Source: M55B127 sp035269185 (lineage in GTDB: Bacteria; Bacillota; Halanaerobiia; Halanaerobiales; M55B127). Taken from it: a stretch of 64,000 nt of DNA. Under the pieces are notes generated by a model. The model ran no database searches. It was not told the DNA's origin and saw only the letters and a program-made list of their open reading frames with translations. The stretch covers positions 38,794 through 102,793 of the forward strand of contig CAYSHP010000003.1 in NCBI GenBank assembly GCA_964430875.1. Direction: 5' to 3'. Positions 63,935-64,000 of this stretch are shown piece after piece. The position numbers were made by a program, and so were the translations under genes. Position 1 is the stretch's first letter, and every line of letters starts with the position of its first letter.

Positions 63935-64000
63935 TCACTCCTCATCTTCTATTTGCTCTTTTTCAATTATTTCTTGTCTTTTAAGTTTTTTATTCAATCT
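63935..64000 (-). CDS. C-terminal tail of an unidentified gene, cut by the window edge
   Basis: The last 66 bases read in one minus-strand frame as 21 residues, highly charged (Lys/Glu rich, ending EQIEDEE), followed by TGA just before the acetyltransferase start. This may be the end of an upstream gene, but identity cannot be judged. Confidence 0.4.
   Translation of the reverse strand, partial: RLNKKLKRQEIIEKEQIEDEE

Noticed and set aside
1..64000. tRNA, rRNA, CRISPR arrays, insertion sequences or prophage genes
   Set aside because: Read both strands for cloverleaf-type sequences, regular spaced repeats, transposase motifs and phage genes. None was found. A tRNA scan would be decisive.

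Overview
The window is a low-GC, housekeeping-dense chromosome segment from an anaerobic Firmicute. The best fit is the Halanaerobiales (Halanaerobium and relatives). This rests on gene order (prkC/priA cluster, ylm-divIVA cluster and dcw cluster all present), on anaerobe oxygen-defence genes, and on a patatin protein that appears to end in an outer-membrane beta-barrel, which would suit a diderm Firmicute. The genus is inferred. No tRNA, rRNA, CRISPR array, prophage or insertion sequence was seen.

Layout. 1-2204 (minus): a two-subunit class I fumarase followed by a badly decayed malic enzyme pseudogene. 2216-19746 (minus): remA, gmk, coaBC, tldD, tldE, metK, a flippase-like membrane protein, priA, def, fmt, a zinc peptidase, rlmN, prpC, prkC, rsgA, rpe and thiN, read from right to left. 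rpoZ and rsmB, often found in this neighbourhood, are missing. 20064-23625 (plus): rqcH and the patatin/beta-barrel protein. 23686-28573 (minus): an EF-G-like GTPase, nitroreductase, flavodiiron protein and RluD-type pseudouridine synthase. 28770-30128 (plus): a MATE transporter. 30193-37407 (minus): ileS under a T-box, then divIVA, ylmH, yggT, yggS, an HlyD-like protein and pgeF. 37492-53442 (minus): the division and cell-wall (dcw) cluster from mraZ to ftsZ, with no spoIIGA-sigE-sigG after ftsZ, which argues against sporulation. 53609-56839 (minus): dinB, ddl, trpS. 57048-57431 (plus): perR. 57441-64000 (minus): purine nucleoside phosphorylase, a TrmO-RNase HI fusion, an AhpD-like protein, a membrane protein, phosphomannomutase, a small DUF4359-like protein, an alpha/beta hydrolase, a GNAT acetyltransferase and the tail of one more gene.

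Regulation is unusually readable. Several promoters have a near-consensus -35 (often TTGACT), a 17-base spacer and a clear -10: rqcH, metK, rluD, ileS, ftsA, perR, the AhpD-like gene and the 180-residue membrane protein. The mraZ promoter is followed by four tandem 10-bp boxes that match MraZ operators. The ileS leader is a full T-box. The promoter of the AhpD-like gene carries a 12/14 match to the PerR box, and perR itself lies about 2.2 kb away.

The items most worth a second look are the TrmO-RNase HI fusion, the patatin with a C-terminal beta-signal, the PerR box at the AhpD-like/TrmO-RNase HI operon, and the malic enzyme relic behind an intact fumarase. I did not find a clearly new multi-gene system. 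Many start codons were moved downstream of the longest possible start because a good ribosome binding site sits there.
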